NCBI GenBank assembly: GCA_030044455.1
Contig: JASHVU010000080.1
Location: 1 to 7,529 of the forward strand
Direction: 5' to 3'
DNA length: 7,529 nucleotides
Source: Acidobacteriaceae bacterium
Lineage (GTDB): Bacteria > Acidobacteriota > Terriglobia > Terriglobales > Acidobacteriaceae
Shown here: positions 5,726-7,529 of the stretch, piece by piece
Layout of the letters: each line of letters begins with the position of its first letter
How positions within the stretch are numbered: the first letter of the stretch is position 1
Notes under the pieces: generated by a model
Seen by the model: the letters and a program-made list of their open reading frames with translations, nothing else
Databases searched by the model: none
Told to the model about the DNA's origin: nothing
Program-made: the position numbers and the translations under genes

Positions 5726-6427
5726 ATGATCCACGACGGCCGCAGCCGCAAGCTTCCCTTCGATCGCGATGAAGCGGTCGCGCATCTTCGCGCGTGCGAC
5801 GCCAAGCTCGCCGCTCTCATCGATCGCGCGGGCCCTTTCACCCTGCAGCTCGATCGCTCTGCCTCGCCCTTTGAGTCGCTGCTCGAATCCATCCTTTACC
5901 AGCAACTCCACGGCAAAGCCGCTGCCGCCATTCATCGCCGGATGCGCGAGTTCTTCGGCGGTGACCCAACGCCCCAGCAGCTCATCGCGACTCCTGATGA
6001 ACCCCTGCGCGCCGCCGGCGTTTCTTTCAACAAGATCAAGGCCATGCGCGATCTGGCGGCCAAAACCATTGGCGGCACTGTTCCTTCGCACGCCGCCATC
6101 GACAAAATGTCTGACGCCGACATCGTCGAGCGCCTGACCGAAGTGCGCGGTATCGGGTCCTGGACCGTCGAGATGCTGCTCATCTTCCGCATGGGCCGTC
6201 CCGACGTTCTGCCCGTCACCGACTACGGCGTGCGCAAGGGCTATGCGCTCACCTTTCAGCGCGTACCCAAAACGCGCCCCATCGAGGCCGCCGATCTGCC
6301 CGCGCCCGACGTGGTTTTCAAGCGCGGCCAGCGCTGGGCTCCTTTCCGCTCCGTTGCAAGCTGGTACATGTGGAGGGCATGCCACCTCTACAAAAACACC
6401 CCGCCCGCCGGCCGTTCGGCGCGATGA
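5726..6427 (+). CDS. DNA-3-methyladenine glycosylase II family protein (AlkA-like, HhH-GPD)
   Basis: A base-excision repair enzyme that removes alkylated bases such as 3-methyladenine from DNA, leaving an abasic site. The 233 residues show the family pattern in order: PFESLLESILYQQLHGKAA (48-66), the helix-hairpin-helix LTEVRGIGSWTVEMLLIF (137-154), which grips the DNA backbone, then PVTDYGVRKG with catalytic D166 (163-172), and RWAPFRSVASWYMWR (203-217) near the end. It is shorter than E. coli AlkA (282 residues) and lacks most of the AlkA N-terminal domain, resembling the compact Mag1-like branch. No iron-sulphur Cys cluster is seen, as expected for AlkA. The start lacks a Shine-Dalgarno sequence and has TAAACT 6 nt upstream. 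No Ada-type regulator is nearby, so alkylation-induced control cannot be claimed. Confidence 0.93.
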   Translation: MIHDGRSRKLPFDRDEAVAHLRACDAKLAALIDRAGPFTLQLDRSASPFESLLESILYQQLHGKAAAAIHRRMREFFGGDPTPQQLIATPDEPLRAAGVSFNKIKAMRDLAAKTIGGTVPSHAAIDKMSDADIVERLTEVRGIGSWTVEMLLIFRMGRPDVLPVTDYGVRKGYALTFQRVPKTRPIEAADLPAPDVVFKRGQRWAPFRSVASWYMWRACHLYKNTPPAGRSAR

Positions 6428-6502
6428 ACAAGGTCTTCGCAACTTTGGCCGTAAAATGGCTGAGCAAGGTCTAAACGATCCCGGAGATATTCGGTGCAAA
6501 AA

Positions 6503-6530
6503 TTGCTGCTTTCGAAAAGGTGCATTTAAT
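6503..6530 (+). promoter_or_regulatory. Candidate promoter of the GH57 gene
   Basis: TTGCTG (6503-6508) and TTTAAT (6525-6530, five of six matches to TATAAT) are 16 nt apart in a locally AT-rich stretch of the 143-bp gap. This would give a leader of about 35 nt. The -35 is poor at three of six. Confidence 0.35.
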
Positions 6531-6570
6531 TGCCTGAACGCCGAAAACGCGGCCTGCGACAGGAATTCTG

Positions 6571-7529
6571 ATGGCTTCAACCAACCGTTTTATCTGCATT
6601 CACGGTCACTTCTACCAGCCGCCGCGCGAGAATCCGTGGCTCGAGACCGTTGAAACGCAGGACTCGGCCGCTCCCTACCACGATTGGAACGAGCGCGTTT
6701 GCGCCGAGAGCTACGCTGCCAACGGCGCCGCGCGCATTCTTGATGGCCGCAATCGGATCATTTCCATCGTTAACAACTATTCGCGCATCAGTTTCAACAT
6801 CGGGCCCACACTGATGAGCTGGCTCGAACAGAACGCGCCGCGCACCTATCGCATGATCCTCGACGGCGAGCGCTCCAGCCGCAAAAACTTTCGCGGCCAC
6901 AGTTCGGCGATCGCGCAGGTTTATAACCACATGATTCTGCCGCTCGCGAGCACGCGCGACCGGCTTACGCAGATTCGCTGGGGGATTGCCGACTACGAGC
7001 ACCGCTATGGCCGCCCGCCCGAGGGTATGTGGCTGGCTGAAACCGCGGCCGACACTGAATCGCTGCGTCTGCTGGCGGAGCACGGCATCAAATTCACCAT
7101 CCTCGCTCCACATCAATGCAAGCGCATTCGTGCCCTCAACGACCCCGCGGCGGCATGGACCGCGACTTCTGAAGCGAGCGTCGATACCGCGCGCCCCTAC
7201 CTTGTGCGATTCGCTTCGGGTGCATCGATCGCAGTGTTTTTCTACAACGGGCCCATCTCTCGCGCCATCGCATTTGAGGGCCTGCTCAACTCCGGTGAAG
7301 CATTTGCCGCTCGCCTCAAAACCGCTTTCAAAGACCGCAACGAGCCGCAGCTGGTGCACGTAGCCACGGATGGCGAATCCTACGGCCACCACCACAAATA
7401 CGGCGACATGGCGCTGGCCTTCGCCATCCGCCTGCTCGGCAAAGACAAATCCGTTCGCCTTGCCAACTATGCGAGTTTTCTCGAGCGCTTTCCACCCGAA
7501 TACGAGTGCGAGATTGTCGATAACACCTC
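6571..7529 (+). CDS. GH57 family glycoside hydrolase (alpha-amylase/alpha-mannosidase type), 3'-truncated by the window end
   Basis: The first 319 residues of a retaining glycoside hydrolase of family 57, whose members act on alpha-glucans (alpha-amylase, 4-alpha-glucanotransferase, branching enzyme). Region 1 is the HGHFYQPPRENPW motif (11-23), with substrate-contacting His. GHSSAIAQVYNHMILPLA (109-126) is a conserved second block. GMWLAETAAD (152-161) carries the likely nucleophile E157, and VATDGESYGHHH (264-275) the likely acid/base D267. There is no signal peptide, so it is probably cytosolic, perhaps in glycogen, maltodextrin or trehalose metabolism. The N-terminus resembles large GH57 proteins carrying a C-terminal DUF3536 region, which would lie outside the window. 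The ATG at 6571 has AGGA (6561-6564) 6 nt upstream and TTTAAT-type promoter elements further up. The exact substrate is not determinable here. Confidence 0.92.
   Translation, partial: MASTNRFICIHGHFYQPPRENPWLETVETQDSAAPYHDWNERVCAESYAANGAARILDGRNRIISIVNNYSRISFNIGPTLMSWLEQNAPRTYRMILDGERSSRKNFRGHSSAIAQVYNHMILPLASTRDRLTQIRWGIADYEHRYGRPPEGMWLAETAADTESLRLLAEHGIKFTILAPHQCKRIRALNDPAAAWTATSEASVDTARPYLVRFASGASIAVFFYNGPISRAIAFEGLLNSGEAFAARLKTAFKDRNEPQLVHVATDGESYGHHHKYGDMALAFAIRLLGKDKSVRLANYASFLERFPPEYECEIVDNT

Noticed and set aside
702..6568. GAATTC shared just before the glyA and GH57 starts (also at 5648-5653)
   Set aside because: Three copies of a six-base palindrome in 7.5 kb is unremarkable, and the positions relative to the starts differ.
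5507..6580. A 357-codon minus-strand open frame opposite the glycosylase gene
   Set aside because: It overlaps the aldehyde dehydrogenase start and the whole glycosylase gene, its translation has no recognisable domain, and long antisense frames are expected in GC-rich coding DNA. The opposite strand has clear catalytic motifs.
6577..7395. A 272-codon minus-strand open frame opposite the GH57 gene
   Set aside because: It is a mirror frame of a gene whose plus-strand reading carries all GH57 motifs; there is no signal of its own.

Overview
The window looks like ordinary chromosomal DNA from a GC-rich member of the Acidobacteriota, most likely class Terriglobia (Acidobacterium/Granulicella/Terriglobus relatives). 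This placement is inferred from recalled protein-family resemblance, not from a search. The clues are a His/Trp-rich secreted protein, a small lysine-rich protein ending in an 'LSAEARKRIADAQRKRW' segment, and a GH57 enzyme opening with HGHFYQPPR. I see no phage, transposon, CRISPR, tRNA or rRNA signal.

Layout: (1) 6-599, minus: a secreted Sel1-repeat protein. (2) 712-2022, plus: glyA, serine hydroxymethyltransferase, divergent from the Sel1 gene. (3) 2147-2641, plus: a secreted His/Trp/Gly-rich protein of unknown function, followed by a strong, symmetrical intrinsic terminator at 2665-2696. (4) 2842-3081, plus: a 79-residue protein with a helical N-terminus and a lysine-rich, histone-like tail. 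(5) 3082-3366: a 285-bp gap with no gene. (6) 3367-4089, plus: an exported TPR protein starting at TTG. (7) 4114-5565, minus: an NAD(P)-dependent aldehyde dehydrogenase with a complete active site, convergent with the TPR gene. (8) 5566-5725: a divergent control region with a promoter candidate, a 21-bp palindrome on its -35 box and a cluster of competing inverted repeats. (9) 5726-6427, plus: a DNA-3-methyladenine glycosylase of the AlkA/HhH-GPD type. (10) 6571 to the window end, plus: the N-terminal 319 residues of a GH57 glycoside hydrolase.

The genes do not form one pathway. Most have their own upstream region, and the mix (one-carbon metabolism, envelope/periplasmic repeat proteins, aldehyde oxidation, alkylation repair, alpha-glucan metabolism) reads as independent housekeeping and accessory genes. 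I found no convincing new multi-gene system.

The most interesting pattern concerns gene starts. The three genes without a Shine-Dalgarno sequence (glyA, the lysine-rich protein, the glycosylase) each carry a TANNNT hexamer exactly 6 nt before the ATG, the signature of leaderless transcripts. The other five have Shine-Dalgarno-like sequences and lack that hexamer. Also worth a look are the palindrome in the aldehyde dehydrogenase promoter, the two small lineage-type proteins, and a possible 5'-end hairpin before the His/Trp-rich gene.
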